Shown here piece by piece: positions 43,691-55,217 of a stretch of 64,000 bases of DNA. The notes beneath the pieces are model-generated. The model was not told the origin of the DNA. It was given only the letters and a program-made list of their open reading frames with translations, and ran no database searches. The translations under genes and the position numbers were made by a program. Positions within the stretch are counted from its first letter, which is position 1. Each line of letters opens with the position of its first letter. This stretch comes from Chondrilla cf. caribensis. Its lineage: Eukaryota; Porifera; Demospongiae; Chondrillida; Chondrillidae. The stretch lies in contig OZ026549.1 of NCBI GenBank assembly GCA_964020155.1, positions 4,373,719 to 4,437,718 on the forward strand. The letters run 5' to 3'.

Positions 43691-43699
43691 GAAACAGTT

Positions 43700-44189
43700 A
43701 CTCTTGCATGTATTGGACCCCACCTGTGCCACATGTGCATAGTGTGTGCGCAAGGCGCAGTGTGTATAATATAGCAAAGTGTATGCAGTGTAAAGGTAGT
43801 GGCATTTGTCTCATTTGGAATTGTTCAGAAGTAACATCTTCAATCCTATTTATATGCAATCACTGAAACTTACAATATAACTATATATTATATTATTCGA
43901 TTCACTTATATAAAAATATCTAATAATCTCAATGCACACATTGATGCTGTAAATGGTGCTAGTGCTGGTTATATTAAGTAAATCACACAATATTATCTAA
44001 TGATTGTATTGTTACATATAACATGCAATGTCATTTCATTATTATAAATAAATGCACATACAGTGTATGTCAAGCATTTAAAATTATAACAATTGATAGT
44101 ACGGATTCAAGGAAACAGTTATGCTTTATGTACAATATGCTATACATAAGATAGACTATATGTATAATAAAATTAATATGTTTCTTTGT
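43700..44189. other. AT-rich filler between element copies
   Basis: Low-complexity AT-rich sequence partly matching the inverse of 37100-37330 (for example GCACACATTGATGC and GTGCTAGTGCTGGTTATAT). No gene seen. Confidence 0.5.
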
Positions 44190-44815
44190 AATTGAAGTCC
44201 GATAAGTTACACATCTTCCATGTCCTCTCATTCAAACTTGCACCTCTCTCTGCCACACTTTACGCGTGCCCAGGGCATCCGACGAGGACGGGGAGGTGCT
44301 TCATGCCCCGTGGCCAAGGAGAACATGCCACTTGCCACCACGCCTCAGCTGTTGATGTCATCGCACGTGTAGTCAACATCAAGCCATCATCATAAGGTGG
44401 TGGACTGGCTTCTCGGGAGGTCCAGATTTCAGAGCCGTGATCTTTTACGTCTGGCACACCGAGTATCACGGGCGCCAGTCACCGATGTGGTCCTTTGTGA
44501 CTTGATAGCTTCATGGGTCCGGAGACTCAAGAATCACGGATTTACCACCAATCCACGAACCAGAAGACAGATAAGCTGACTTCACATCGGTAATCATCAG
44601 AGTCAGGGCGGCAGGACACACATCAAACAGCGCAGCAGCTTCCTCAACACGATGACAAGAGACTCCCCGGTAGGGCCCAAAACCTAAACTAATGTAGCAT
44701 GTCTGGACCCTACTATAGCCGCATGCGCATGCTGTGTGCATAGGAGGGTGTGTGCAAGGCGCAGTGTGTGCATAGTAAAGTGTATGCAGCGTAAAGGTAA
44801 TGCATGGCACGGCCT
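44190..44815 (-). mobile_element. 1.1-kb element copy, 5' part replaced by LINE sequence
   Basis: Minus-strand copy of the 3' two-thirds of the element, with the usual TTGAAGTCCGATAAGTTACA end. It matches the other copies up to GCATGGCACGGCCT, where they continue AACTTACGTGCG but this copy continues GGATGGATAGGCAG, the beginning of reverse-transcriptase sequence on the other strand. Confidence 0.75.
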
Positions 44816-46143
44816 GGATGGATAGGCAGAAGTTATGGAAGTGTCTATGGCAAAATGGAGTTAGAGGGCGTTTTCTGGGGTTTTTAAAGGCTTTGTACTT
44901 CGATAGTAGGTGTCAGGTGAAGCTGCTTATTAATGTGGTCAGTGATGAGTTTGGAGTAGGTACGGGTTTAAGACAGGGTTGTGTTATTTCTCCCCTGTTA
45001 TTTTCTCTGTTAATTAATAGTTTGGTAGTTGGATTGAAGAATGAAGCTTGTGGTGTCAGTTGTAGAGGCTCCTTAGTACCAGGTTTGTTGTATGCTGATG
45101 ATACCTCCTTGTTTGGTGAAGATGCAATACAGTTGAAATGTGGTCTCGTAGTTTTGGAGAAATAGTGTAATGAGTGGGGTGTTCGGATAAATGTTATGAA
45201 ATCAGGAATCGTACACTTCAGAAGTAAAGGAGTGACGAGATGTGCTGGTGATCTTGCAATTCAAGGTCAGCACTTACCTTTTTAGTCCTCATATAAGTAT
45301 TTTGGATGTGAGGTTGACGAGTATTTGGAAATGAAATTGATGCTGGAGCAGAGGGTGGAGAAAGGCAAATTAGCCTTGAATGTTTTGTTACAGAAATGTC
45401 ATTCAGTTGGTGATGTATATAGTGGCACATTTAAGAAACTTATGGAGTCGATGGTTCACTCAGTTCTTTTGTATGGTGCAGAAGCTTGGGGCTTACTTAA
45501 AAGAATGGACTCTTTGGAGCAATTACAACTGAGGGCTCTAAGAACATATTTTGGAGTGGGCAGGAACCATCCTAGGGTATCTCTTTTGGCAGAAATGTCA
45601 TACTTCCCTTTAATGTGGGAGGCTGGGTTGAGATGTGTGGTTTTCTGGTTTAAGATTCTGTTGTCTCCCATGTTTGAAAACCGTATTATCCGTAGAGCAG
45701 CTAAAGATGCCATTTCCGTGTCCAGGGGTCCATGGCTGAACAATCTTAAGGATGTTCTCACACTTTTTGGATGGTCTGATGTTAGTGGTCAGAGTCTACA
45801 GGGGATTTCTTGGCATGAAGTAAAGCGTATGTTGAGTGATATTGCGCAGAGGAAGGTCTTGGAGTCCTGGAGGAAGGAGATGGTAGAGCGGCCAAAGTTG
45901 AGTATTTTACATGCAATCCATTCTCTTGACGACAGCATCAGTCCCATGTGTGCTGATGTTCAATCAAAGATCTATAGGCGTGTGCTAATGCAATTGAGGG
46001 GGGGAACAGCTCATTTCCGTATCGAGACTGGGCGATGGAGACAGATCCCAAGAGAGCTTCGTGTTTGCAGGGAGTGTTCATCGGGAGATATTGAAGACTT
46101 AAATCACTGGCTACTGCACTGTAGTGCGTTGCAAATAAACTAG
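44811..46143 (+). pseudogene. Decayed non-LTR retrotransposon (LINE) reverse transcriptase, 5'-truncated
   Basis: One plus-strand frame encodes the palm and C-terminal parts of a LINE reverse transcriptase. Seen: DRQKLWKCLWQNGVRGRFL, then GTGLRQGCVISPLLFSLLIN, and the catalytic LLYADDTSLF. The frame then hits TAG at 45163-45165 and again at 45283-45285 but stays open in the same frame afterwards, with YKYFG, LLYGAEAWGLLKR, LQLRALRTYFG and a C-terminal CCHC-like knuckle (CRECSSGDIEDLNHWLLHC) before its final stop. Upstream fingers and any endonuclease are missing. Two internal stops and the truncation mean it is not active in this form. Clade assignment would need a phylogeny. Confidence 0.9.
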
Positions 46144-46432
46144 CAGATTCCCCCTCATGAAGAAGAAGATGGAGCATTATAATATTATTATTGATTTTCC
46201 AACCTTGAATGATGAAGCTAAAGTTGTATTGATTCTGACTGCTGCATGTTGAAGTCCAGCAATTATGAAGATCTATACTATGTGGACTGACAGATTTTGT
46301 TCCTGATCATGTTTTTACCTATGTATAGTTTTTGTTGATCTATAAGTGCTTCATTGGACAATATGTCCTAGTGTCTGTAATGTTGACATGTCGCACTATA
46401 ATAATAATTATCTATCTATCTATCTAATAGAT
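46144..46432 (+). mobile_element. LINE 3' UTR ending in (ATCT)n
   Basis: Non-coding sequence between the LINE stop and a TATCTATCTATCTATC tail, the kind of short microsatellite that terminates many CR1/L2-type elements (family knowledge). It marks the right end of the LINE insertion. Confidence 0.65.
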
Positions 46433-46859
46433 ATGCAAATAATAACTGTTACAGCAATTTACAACCATTAAATTTTATACTCCATATTATACCCCACGCA
46501 TTATTATTATCTAATTTTAATAATAGATATAATAGCAGCGTTAGCATATTATAAATATTGTATTTATCATCATTGTTTACTCTTGTTTGCTATAATACAT
46601 TAGTACAATATTATTATAATAATATCACCTACATAATACTCGATTGGCCCAGTACATACAAAAATTACAAAAATGAATACAGTATCAGCTATGGACATAC
46701 AAGATGGCTGCTACAGTTTACCCATCATGTCACTGGTGGTATCAGTGTCTAGTAAGAATGAAGAGACGTGTTCGGCTACAACATGGGGTTGATTCAAGTG
46801 AACATGATGATTACCTTCCACTTGCAAACTGGATATCTACAGTAAATGGTCGCATGACA
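46433..46859. other. AT-rich sequence, nothing recognised
   Basis: About 430 bp of AT-rich sequence with no coding frame, repeat match or structure that I could support. Confidence 0.5.
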
Positions 46860-47050
46860 CATTAAATACAACATCATCAACAAGAGTTTACCATCATAAG
46901 ATAGTAGGGGGGTTAATTGACTGGCTACTCGGAAGGTACAATTTGCGGGGCCGCGAACCATTACATCTGGCACACCGAGTATCATGGGTGCCAGTTGCCA
47001 ATGTGGGTAATGAATCGATAGCTTCTTCGGAGACCAAAGAATCATGGATG
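46860..47050 (-). mobile_element. Diverged 1.1-kb element fragment
   Basis: Inverse counterpart of 37340-37530 (shared TTTGCGGGGCCGCGAACC and CTTCGGAGACCAAAGAATC when read in plus). Part of the right duplication arm. Confidence 0.7.
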
Positions 47051-47319
47051 CCTATAATAACTATAATTATTATTATTGTTATTATTATTATTCGAATTCA
47101 CTTAATATAGAAAAATATCCAATTATCTCAATGCACACATTGATGCAGTACATGGTGCTAGTGCTGGTTATATGAGTAAATCACACAATATTATATAATG
47201 ATTGTATTGTTACAAATAGCATGCAATGCCATTTCATTATTAGTATCAATGCACAGTGTATGTCAAGCATTCAAATGTATAACAACTGACAGTACGGATT
47301 TAAGGAAAAAGTTATACTT

Positions 47320-48440
47320 TACAAATTATGATAATAATAATAATGTTTCTTGCTGCAATTGAAGTCCAATAAGTTACACATCTTCCATGTCCTCTCATCA
47401 AACTTGCACCTCTCTCTGCCACACTTTACGTGTGCCCAGGGCATCCGACGAGGACGGGGAGGTGCTTCATGCCCCGTGGCCAAGGAGAACATGCCACTTG
47501 CCACCATGCCTCAGCTGTTGATGTCATCGCACGTGTAGTCAACATCAAGCCATCATCCCATGGTATAGGGTGGTGGACTGGCTTCTCGGGAGGTCCAGAT
47601 TTCAGAGCCGTGATCTTTTACGTCTGGCACACCGAGTATCACGGGCGCCAGTCACCGATGTGGTCCTTTGTGACTTGATAGCTTCATGGGCCCGGAGACT
47701 CAAGAATCACGGATTTACCACCAATCCACGGACCAGAAGACAGATGAACTGACTTCACATCGGTAATCATCAGAGTCAGGCCGGCAGGACACACATCAAA
47801 CAGCGCAGCAGCTTCCTCAACGCGATGACAAGAGACTCCCCGGTAGGGCCCAAAACCTAAACTAATGTAGCATGTCTGGACCCTACTATAGCCGCATGCG
47901 CATGCTGTGTGCATAGGAGGGTGTGTGTAAGGCGCAGTGTATGCATAGTAAAGTGTATGCAGCGTAAAGGTTGTGCATGGCACGGCCTAACTTACGTGCG
48001 CCCGAAGGCAATAATAAAGGAAAAGGGTGGTGAGCAGAGAGCCGTGTGGTTCCGACAACATAGCCTTCGTAGGACCTACTTACAGGACCCCTAGGGGAGA
48101 CTAGCCGACCATGATCCCAGGCACCGCCCGCCTCCGAAGAGGACGGACGCCCAAACCTCGTCCGAGAACACTCGAGAGACCCGACGACTCACAGGAGACC
48201 GGGACGTGTGAACTCCATGCGTGATCTAACAGCGAACCGAAGAAGGAGAGGGTAGAACAGCTAACCACGCTTGCGCTCGGGGCACCCCCTCCAATTCGAA
48301 TCCTCCAGCATCTGCAGCTTCCCCAGCACGGATCTACTCACAAAGAAAATGGACGCGACGTGAGCTTTTATAGAGGTTCGTACTTCGGGGATCCCCAAAC
48401 GATGAATATTGATTTGACGGTGCTGTTTGATGTTGTGCCA
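47320..48440 (-). mobile_element. 1.1-kb element, full-length copy in reverse orientation
   Basis: Nearly identical, inverted, to 35985-37090 over most of its length, including the TATA-bearing front (CTTTTATAGAGG) and the ATT-rich tail. Small differences such as GTAGGACCTACTTACAGG near 48070 set the copies apart. Confidence 0.75.
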
Positions 48441-48717
48441 GACCCTAGGCGCCAGCAATATCAGACACAGACCCTAGGCGCCAGCAATATCAGACACAGA
48501 CCCTAGTTATGATTGTCACTTTGTCACAACAATGCTCTGAACTCTAAACAAACATGTTCCAATTTCTAAATAATCATGTTCAAACTATAAACATACATGT
48601 TCCAAACTTCAAACAAACATGTTCCAAATTGTAAACAATTATACTGTTTCAATTCAGGCTCTAATTTCTATGTGTGTGCATGGATATGCATGTGCGTGTG
48701 TGTTCTGTATGGATGTG

Positions 48718-48762
48718 TGCATGTGCATGTGCATGTGCATGTGCATGTGTGTTGTTTGGGAG

Positions 48763-48840
<78 letters not shown>
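48718..48840. repeat. (GT)n microsatellite in the right duplication arm
   Basis: GTGCAT repeats followed by about 78 bp of pure GT; counterpart of the (CA)n tract at 35636. Confidence 0.95.
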
Positions 48841-48842
<2 letters not shown>

Positions 48843-49865
48843 ATGTGTACATGCGTGTGTGCATGCGTGCATGCTTGCCTGCCTGCCTGCCTGCATTCCT
48901 GTGTTCCTGAATGTGTGTGTATGGCACATCTTGCTATGATTTATCACATGGATACTGGTGGATCCAAGGTGACCAGTAATAAATTTGACATTATCTAGCT
49001 ATTCACCACCAGCTGCATAGTAGATACAGGAGGGTGTACATGCATCAGTATTTGTGTTATCAAGTTTGATATGTACACTGGGCAGCTCATGGTATGATTG
49101 TAAGCTATAATTATAATAATATTATTATTGCAGAATTATGTTTTATCTTTCATAATTCTATATACTTTGATTCTAGGTGTCTATTCTAGAAGCACATAAT
49201 GCAGAGCCTTATGCAAGATGTAGTTACTTAAGTCTCTTAAGCATGTGGTGATCCTCAATCAATAATCTCTCTGTATATACGTGTAAAAGCATTGATCTGA
49301 TGACCATCATAAAATTCCACGAAATGATGTTTATAAATATCTACTATGTTGGTAGTCTTAATGATATAGCATTTCACTATCACTGACTCCATTTGGTGAA
49401 TCACCATACGTATGTATGCATGACATAATATGTGTGTGAGTGCATGTACGTGCATGTGTGTACATATGGATGTAAAATTATATGAGTCTGTGTAATATAT
49501 GTATATATAATATTATACATGAGCACGAGTGTGCATACATACATTATTCATCATAATACTATTATGTAGCCGGAGTATCATAATTTGTGACAATTTTTTT
49601 GGTGCAGTGGACCTCCTGGCAAAGCAGCGCAAGGGAACCTCATTTTGCAATTGAAGAGGACCGTGTATGAATCTGCAGTTGCAGTGACATTTTAATGCTT
49701 TATTATACCTGATTGTATCATGTCAATTTACTGTTAAACATGATCTATTATTATCACATTCTGCATAATACACAACGGTTACCTGGGTATATACTGTAAG
49801 AGAACTCACTGTATGGTATAATTTGATATCGATAACAAACAGTAAATGTCCAATAATTACATAAA

Positions 49866-50169
49866 TGACTTGGCAATGCTATGTAATATGAAATGTCAAT
49901 ACTAGATACATCAGTTTTTGGTACTATTGCAGTAACTCATTTCACCAATTGAAAACAATTCTATTCTGTGTTTTAACCGGTACGCCCTTGATCTTGGACT
50001 GATAGAACAGCTGAGTTTATGTCATTTGGCTCAGCCTTAACTGTATGTATGTACCAAACACATGTACATGTTTTAGTACATTAGTAGCATGTAGCATATC
50101 CACTTTAAGTATGTACACATGTGCTGTATGGAAGTGCATACACATAACCAGGACTAGAGGTTCGAACAA
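49866..50169. other. Unassigned AT-rich spacer
   Basis: About 300 bp between the inverted duplication and the 89-bp-arm inverted repeat. No gene or repeat recognised. Confidence 0.4.
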
Positions 50170-50459
50170 ATGTGGAAGTGGTGAAACGGACACACTATGA
50201 TATAACATATTATAGTATATGTTTGTATGTACATATGTATGTACCTTCTCTTAGCCCCCCTGTCAGCCACAGCTCGGACAATCTGCTCATATTCATCACT
50301 TTTCTCCTACAGAATTATACATGATAATAATCATAAATATGTACATATTGTGATTATATACATACACTAAGGGGCTAAGAGAAGGTACATACATATGTAC
50401 ATACAAACATATACTATAATATGTTATATCATAGTGTGTCCGTTTCACCACTTCCACAT
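50170..50459. repeat. Perfect inverted repeat, 89-bp arms, 112-bp spacer
   Basis: Arms 50170-50258 and 50371-50459 are exact reverse complements over 89 bases (outer end ATGTGGAAGTGGTGAAACGG, inner end CTTCTCTTAGCCCC). Perfect identity suggests recent origin or gene conversion. It could extrude as a hairpin. Confidence 0.93.
50245..50306 (-). pseudogene. Orphan exon-like segment in the inverted repeat
   Basis: On the minus strand, 62 bases preceded by TTCTGTAG and followed by GTACATAC encode EKSDEYEQIVRAVADRGAKR without a stop. The composition is protein-like (charged, no low complexity). Part of the exon end is copied into the right arm of the inverted repeat. No neighbouring exons were found, so it may be a captured gene fragment or chance. 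Function unknown. Confidence 0.35.
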
Positions 50460-50516
50460 GTGTAGATGCAAACACATACATAATATGTTCATAGAGAGAG
50501 TTTAGAGTGAACATGA

Positions 50517-50935
50517 GGTATGCAAGAAGGTGCTTAGTGATATTTCTCCTATACCTAAGTATGTATGGGAGAGTATAGGAGGGAAAATGCTAAGCACCCT
50601 TTGTATAACTAATGGGTGAGGGGGCATGTCAATTTGATATTTTAGACAGACTTAGCTCGGGACGTGAACTATCTTCTGAAACAATTCCCATCTCAATATC
50701 TAGGTGGTCTGTAACCCCAGCTACATTCGGAGGTGCCTTATATTTAAACAATGTATGGGAGAGTATGTACATGTATGAGAGAAAATGCTAAGCACCTTTC
50801 TGCATAACTCATGGGGGAGGGGGCATGTCAACTTGATATTTTAGACAGACTTAGCTAGGGACGTGAACTAACTTCTGAAACAATACCAATCTCAATAGGT
50901 GACCTGTAACCTCAGGTACATTCGGATTCGTTTCT
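50517..50935 (+). repeat. Diverged satellite monomers (about 2)
   Basis: GCATGTCAATTTGATATTTTAG and ACTTCTGAAACAAT blocks identify two aged copies of the 187-bp monomer; extra bases such as ATGTACATGTAT interrupt them. Confidence 0.85.
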
Positions 50936-51790
50936 ATTCTACTCTTAGACTATTGCTAGTCACCAAGATCTGCCCAGTGTCCATGCCAAATGCACATAAT
51001 AATGCATATACTTTTGTATGTACATTCCAATATTATGTGTAGTGTGCCTTGTGGTGATCACTCAGGTAGTTTCACGTTCCGTTGCTGGTCACCAAGGGTT
51101 GCCCAGACATCATAGCACAAATACGGATGCAGGCACAAACTCCTGGAACCAGTATGGTCCTTCTGATATTAAAAATGATATGTTTTGTTGTGGATTGAAA
51201 ATTCTACCAGGTGTTCGTCCATATGGCACATATAATATGCCTTGTGGTGAACACTCAGGTAATTTCACATTCAGTTGCTGGTCACCAAGGGTTGCCCAGC
51301 GTCCATGACAAGCTCACCAACACAAATTGGATGCATACACACCGTCCTGAGTGTGCTATAGGCCTTGTGGTGGTCGACAAGCGAAAAAATGTCAAATTTT
51401 TGCATTGTCACCACAGCCTCTCCTGTGTGCACGTGATGCATCATAGCTCAAATACGGATACATGGACACACTCCTGGAACTAGTACTGTCCTCCTGATAG
51501 CAAATTTGATACGTTTTCCTGTTGACCAAAACTTCATCCCTGTGTCACACATAATAATGGATATACTTTTGTATGTACATTCTAATATACATGTAATACA
51601 CCTATAGTGGTGATCACTCAGGTAATTTCACATTCCGTTGCTGGTCACCAAGGGTTGCCCAGTGTCCATGACAAGCTCACCAACACAGTTTGGGATGCAT
51701 ACACACCATCCTGAGTGTGCTATAGGCCTTGTTGGTGACAAGCAAAAAATGTCAAATTTTATCCATGTCATCACGGCCTCTTCTGACTAT
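50936..51790. repeat. Dispersed repeat family 2, several partial copies
   Basis: The block GGTAATTTCACATTC, GCTGGTCACCAAGGGTTGCC, CAAGCTCACCAACACA occurs three times at irregular distance, alternating with TCCTGGAACTAGTAC-type blocks. Tandem partial copies of a longer element. Confidence 0.65.
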
Positions 51791-52240
51791 TTCAATGTCC
51801 ATAGCTAACCCGTAACCCCAGGTACATTTGGAGGTGCTTAATATTATTTTAATGTATGTATGGGAGAGTATAGGAGAGAAAACACTACACACCTTTTTGC
51901 ATAGCTCATGGAGGAGTTGACATGTCAACGCGATACTATAGTCAGGCCTAGTGGGGGACGTGAACTAACTTATGAAACAATTCCCATGTCCGTAGTTAAC
52001 CAGTAATCCAAGGTAAATTCAAAGGTGCTTAATATTTTTTCAATGTATGGGAGAGTAATTATGTATATGAGAGAAAACACTAAGTACCGTTTTGTATAGC
52101 TCATGGGGCAGGGGGCATGTCAACTTTATATTTTTACCAGACCTAGCTGGGGAAGTGAACTAAGTTATGAAACAATTCCCATGTCTGTACCTAACCTGTA
52201 ACCCTGGGTACATTTGAAGGTGCTTAATAATTTTCAAAGT
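51791..52240 (+). repeat. Diverged satellite monomers (about 2-3)
   Basis: Aged monomers with the variant TGTCCGTAGCTAACC in place of the usual TCTCAATAGGTGGC. They represent an older subfamily. Confidence 0.8.
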
Positions 52241-52840
52241 ACATATATGTATGTGCCATATGGACACTGGGGAGAATTTCTGATCCGTGACAAAACGTAT
52301 AATTTTTGATATCAGAAGGACCATACTGGTTCCAGGAGTGTGTCTGTACATCCACATTTGTGCTATGATGCATCACATGCACACAGGAGAGGCTGTGGTG
52401 ACAAGGGAAAAAATTGACATTTTTTTGCTTGTCACCAACGAGGCCTATAGAACACTCAGGACGGTGTGTATGCATCTGAAATTGTGTTGATGAGTTTGGC
52501 AGGGATACTGAGCAGCCTTTGGTGATCAGCAACAGAATGTGACATTGGCTGAGTGATCACCACAAGGCATATTACACTTATATTGGAATGTACATAGAAA
52601 TGTATATGCATTAATATATATATGTGTCACACAGGGATGAACTTCTGGTTGGCGACAAAATGTATCAATTTTGTTATCAGAAGGACTGTACTGGTTCCAG
52701 GAGTGTGTGTGTACATCTGTATTGGTGCTATATGATGCATCACGTGTACACAGAAGAGGCCGAGATGACAAGGATAATTGTGTTGGTGAGTTTGGCATGG
52801 ACACTGGGCAGCCTTTGGTGAAAAGTAATGGAATGTGAAA
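52241..52840. repeat. Dispersed repeat family 2, opposite orientation
   Basis: Inverse of the 50936-51790 block order (GGTTCCAGGAGTGTGT, TGTTGGTGAGTTTGGCA), placed between satellite remnants. Confidence 0.65.
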
Positions 52841-53915
52841 TTACACCTTTTTGTATAGCTCATGGGAAAGGGGCGTGCCCACTTGATATTTTAGCCTGAA
52901 CTAGCTGGGGGTGTGAACTAAGTTATGAAACAATCCACATGTTAGTAGCTAACCCATAACCCCAGGTACATTCGGAGGTGCTTAATATTCTTTTAATGTA
53001 TGGGAGAGTATAGGAGAAAAAACGCTAAGCATCTTTTGCATTGCTCATGGGGGAGTGGTCGTGTCAACTTGGTAATTTAGCCAGGCCTAGCTGGGGACAT
53101 GAACTAACTTATGAACCAATTCCTATCTCTGTAGCTAACCCGTAACCCCAGGTACATTCAGAGGTGCTTATTTTTTTCCAAATGTATGGGTCCTGGAGAC
53201 TATAGCAGGGAAATCACTAAGCACCTTTTTACATAGCTCATGGTGGAGGGGACGTAGGCTAGTCAGGCCTAGCTGGTGAAGTGAGCTAACAATTCTCATG
53301 TCCGTAGCTAATCTGTATCCCCAGGTGCATTTGGAGATGCTTAATAGTTTTCAATGTAAGGGAGAATAATAGGAGAGAGAAAACACTAAGCACCTTTTTG
53401 TGTAGTTTATGGGGGAGGGGGTGTCAACTTGATACTTAAGTCAGGCCTAGCTAGGGATGTGAACTAACTTCTGAAACAATTTCAATATCCGTAGCTAATC
53501 CATGTCCCAAGCTACATTAGGAGGTGTGTAATAGTTTCTCAATGTATGGGAGAATATAGGAGAGAAAATGCTAAGCACCTTTGGCATAGTTCATGGGTGA
53601 AGGGGCGTGTCAACTTGATATTTTAGACACACCTAGCTGGGGGGTGTGAACTAACTTTTGAAACAATTCACATCTCAATAGGTGGTCCGTAACCCACAGC
53701 TACATTCGGAGTTGCTTAATAATTTTTCTATGTATGGGAGAGTATAGGAGAGAAAATGCTAAGCACCTTTTTGTATATAGCTCATGGGGGAGGGGGCGTT
53801 TTAACTTGATATTTTAACCAGACCTAGCTGGTGACGTAAACTAACATATGAAACAACCTCTCTGTTAACCCGTAACCCCCAGGTGCTTAATATTTTTTCA
53901 ATGCCTTATGCTGGC
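52841..53915 (+). repeat. Diverged satellite monomers (about 6)
   Basis: Aged, irregular monomers (TAGCTGGGGACATGAACTAAC, GGAGGTGCTTA) with deletions. They form the decayed right edge of the satellite domain. Confidence 0.85.
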
Positions 53916-54163
53916 TACTGTAATGTCCTACCTGAGACCACATCAGGCAACCCCTAATTACTGCACTCAGGCTACAAGGGGACCTATGCAGAAGCAGACT
54001 GATGTTATACTATCCATAGCGCGTTCTATTAACAGTAAATTGCGTTGTATCACCTCTATGTGGTGTGCCCGTTTTGAGTCGTAATATACAAAACCTCTAT
54101 TTACTATCATTACATACATTCATTATGAACGCTCATTATTATATTTGTTGTTTTCTTCTGCAT

Positions 54164-54316
54164 GCCGGTCCAGCTACCATTGCATGTATCGTGTACTAGT
54201 GCTACTTCGGGCCCTTTCGTGTCCTATAGCACCTTCTGGTGTGGTGCACTTACACTAAGCTAAGACAAAGAATGGTCCGAAGTAGCACTAATACACGATA
54301 CGATGATAGCCGGACT
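54164..54316. mobile_element. MITE with ~45-bp inverted ends
   Basis: Left GTATCGTGTACTAGTGCTACT is mirrored by AGTAGCACTAATACACGATAC at the right. The middle carries ATAGCACCTTCTGGTGTGGTG, matching the non-LTR tail at 43590, so the element seems to have picked up or been hit by that sequence. Confidence 0.65.
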
Positions 54317-54407
54317 AGCATATAATACTAGTCGCGAACAAAGTTCAGAACCTCGTAAATGCTAGGGCAAAACCGTAGATCTTCCGTACCAAAATCTATA
54401 ATAAAAC

Positions 54408-54455
54408 CATAGACTCTCTATACTACGTAACCAGTAGTAGTATAGAGAGTCTATG
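54408..54455. repeat. Perfect 19-bp-arm palindrome
   Basis: CATAGACTCTCTATACTAC (54408-54426) is exactly mirrored at 54437-54455 around a 10-base loop. Could form a hairpin; possibly the core of another small MITE. Confidence 0.85.
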
Positions 54456-54456
54456 A

Positions 54457-55217
54457 TAAAACGTAGCTCAGTGACATCATCTAAAAATGGCTTCCAAAAT
54501 GGCCGACCATTTGGTATCCCGAACGACGGATTGGCGAATCCTGCTCTTCGGCGAAGGAAATCGAAAACTTGTGATGCAGAAAAGTTGGCAATTATTATTT
54601 GAATTGTTTTAAGGTTCTTAGTAGGGATGCAGTCCGAATTTTGTCGACAGGAGGAATCGAAAAGTAAGTGCTCTTTCAACGGATCGTGTGTGAACCACAG
54701 GCAACCTTTGTCTAAGTTTGCCATTTCAACATATGGTGCTATGGTGCCCCATTATCATCGGTGGGATGATTTACTGGTGTACGCTTCGTTCGACGAACGA
54801 TTTGCGTTCAAAGAATTAATAAAAATGACCTAAATCGAACAATATTGGGGGCCACCGCAATTAAGAACGTGGGCGACCAGGCTCGCGCGGACTCCCCTAA
54901 CGAACGGAAACAAGTACCTCGCTAAGGCTCGGTAATTGTCAACATATTATATTGATTGATTGATTTAACCATAGAGTGATTCAACGTAACTGTTATACAG
55001 ATGTTTAACAAACCTATCCGTTTATAAGTATGAGATTACCCGGTTGCTAAAGGGGCCAGTTCTGTTGTGTACGCGCATTATTTGACCGGCCTGTGTTTGC
55101 CCGTCAGAGCCCTATTTGTCCACCAGAGCTATTGGAGACCGTACGTATGCATATATGTGAAGACTGCGGCCATTCGAGCTCAGCTCTCCGCTCCGGGCGC
55201 CTGATGTGCGTGACGTT
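54457..55217. other. Non-coding upstream region of the PHR gene
   Basis: Short frames exist on both strands (for example 54362-54724 minus, 54627-54833 plus) but none resembles a known protein or has supporting signals. GC content rises toward 55200. Confidence 0.5.

Larger units (their letters stand above)
46880..49865. repeat. Right arm of the large inverted duplication
   Basis: Reverse-oriented counterpart of 34850-37500: element fragment, full element, GT microsatellite and AT-rich flank in mirrored order. It is a few hundred bases longer than the left arm because of indels (for example the doubled CCCTAGGCGCCAGCAATATC at 48470-48506). Confidence 0.85.

Noticed and set aside
46407..46432. 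(ATCT)n as an independent microsatellite
   Set aside because: Its position at the end of the LINE non-coding tail suggests that it is the element's own terminus.
54362..54724. A 120-codon minus-strand frame ending in the palindrome region
   Set aside because: No domain, no splice or start support, composition like random AT-rich sequence, and it overlaps a plus-strand frame of equal quality.
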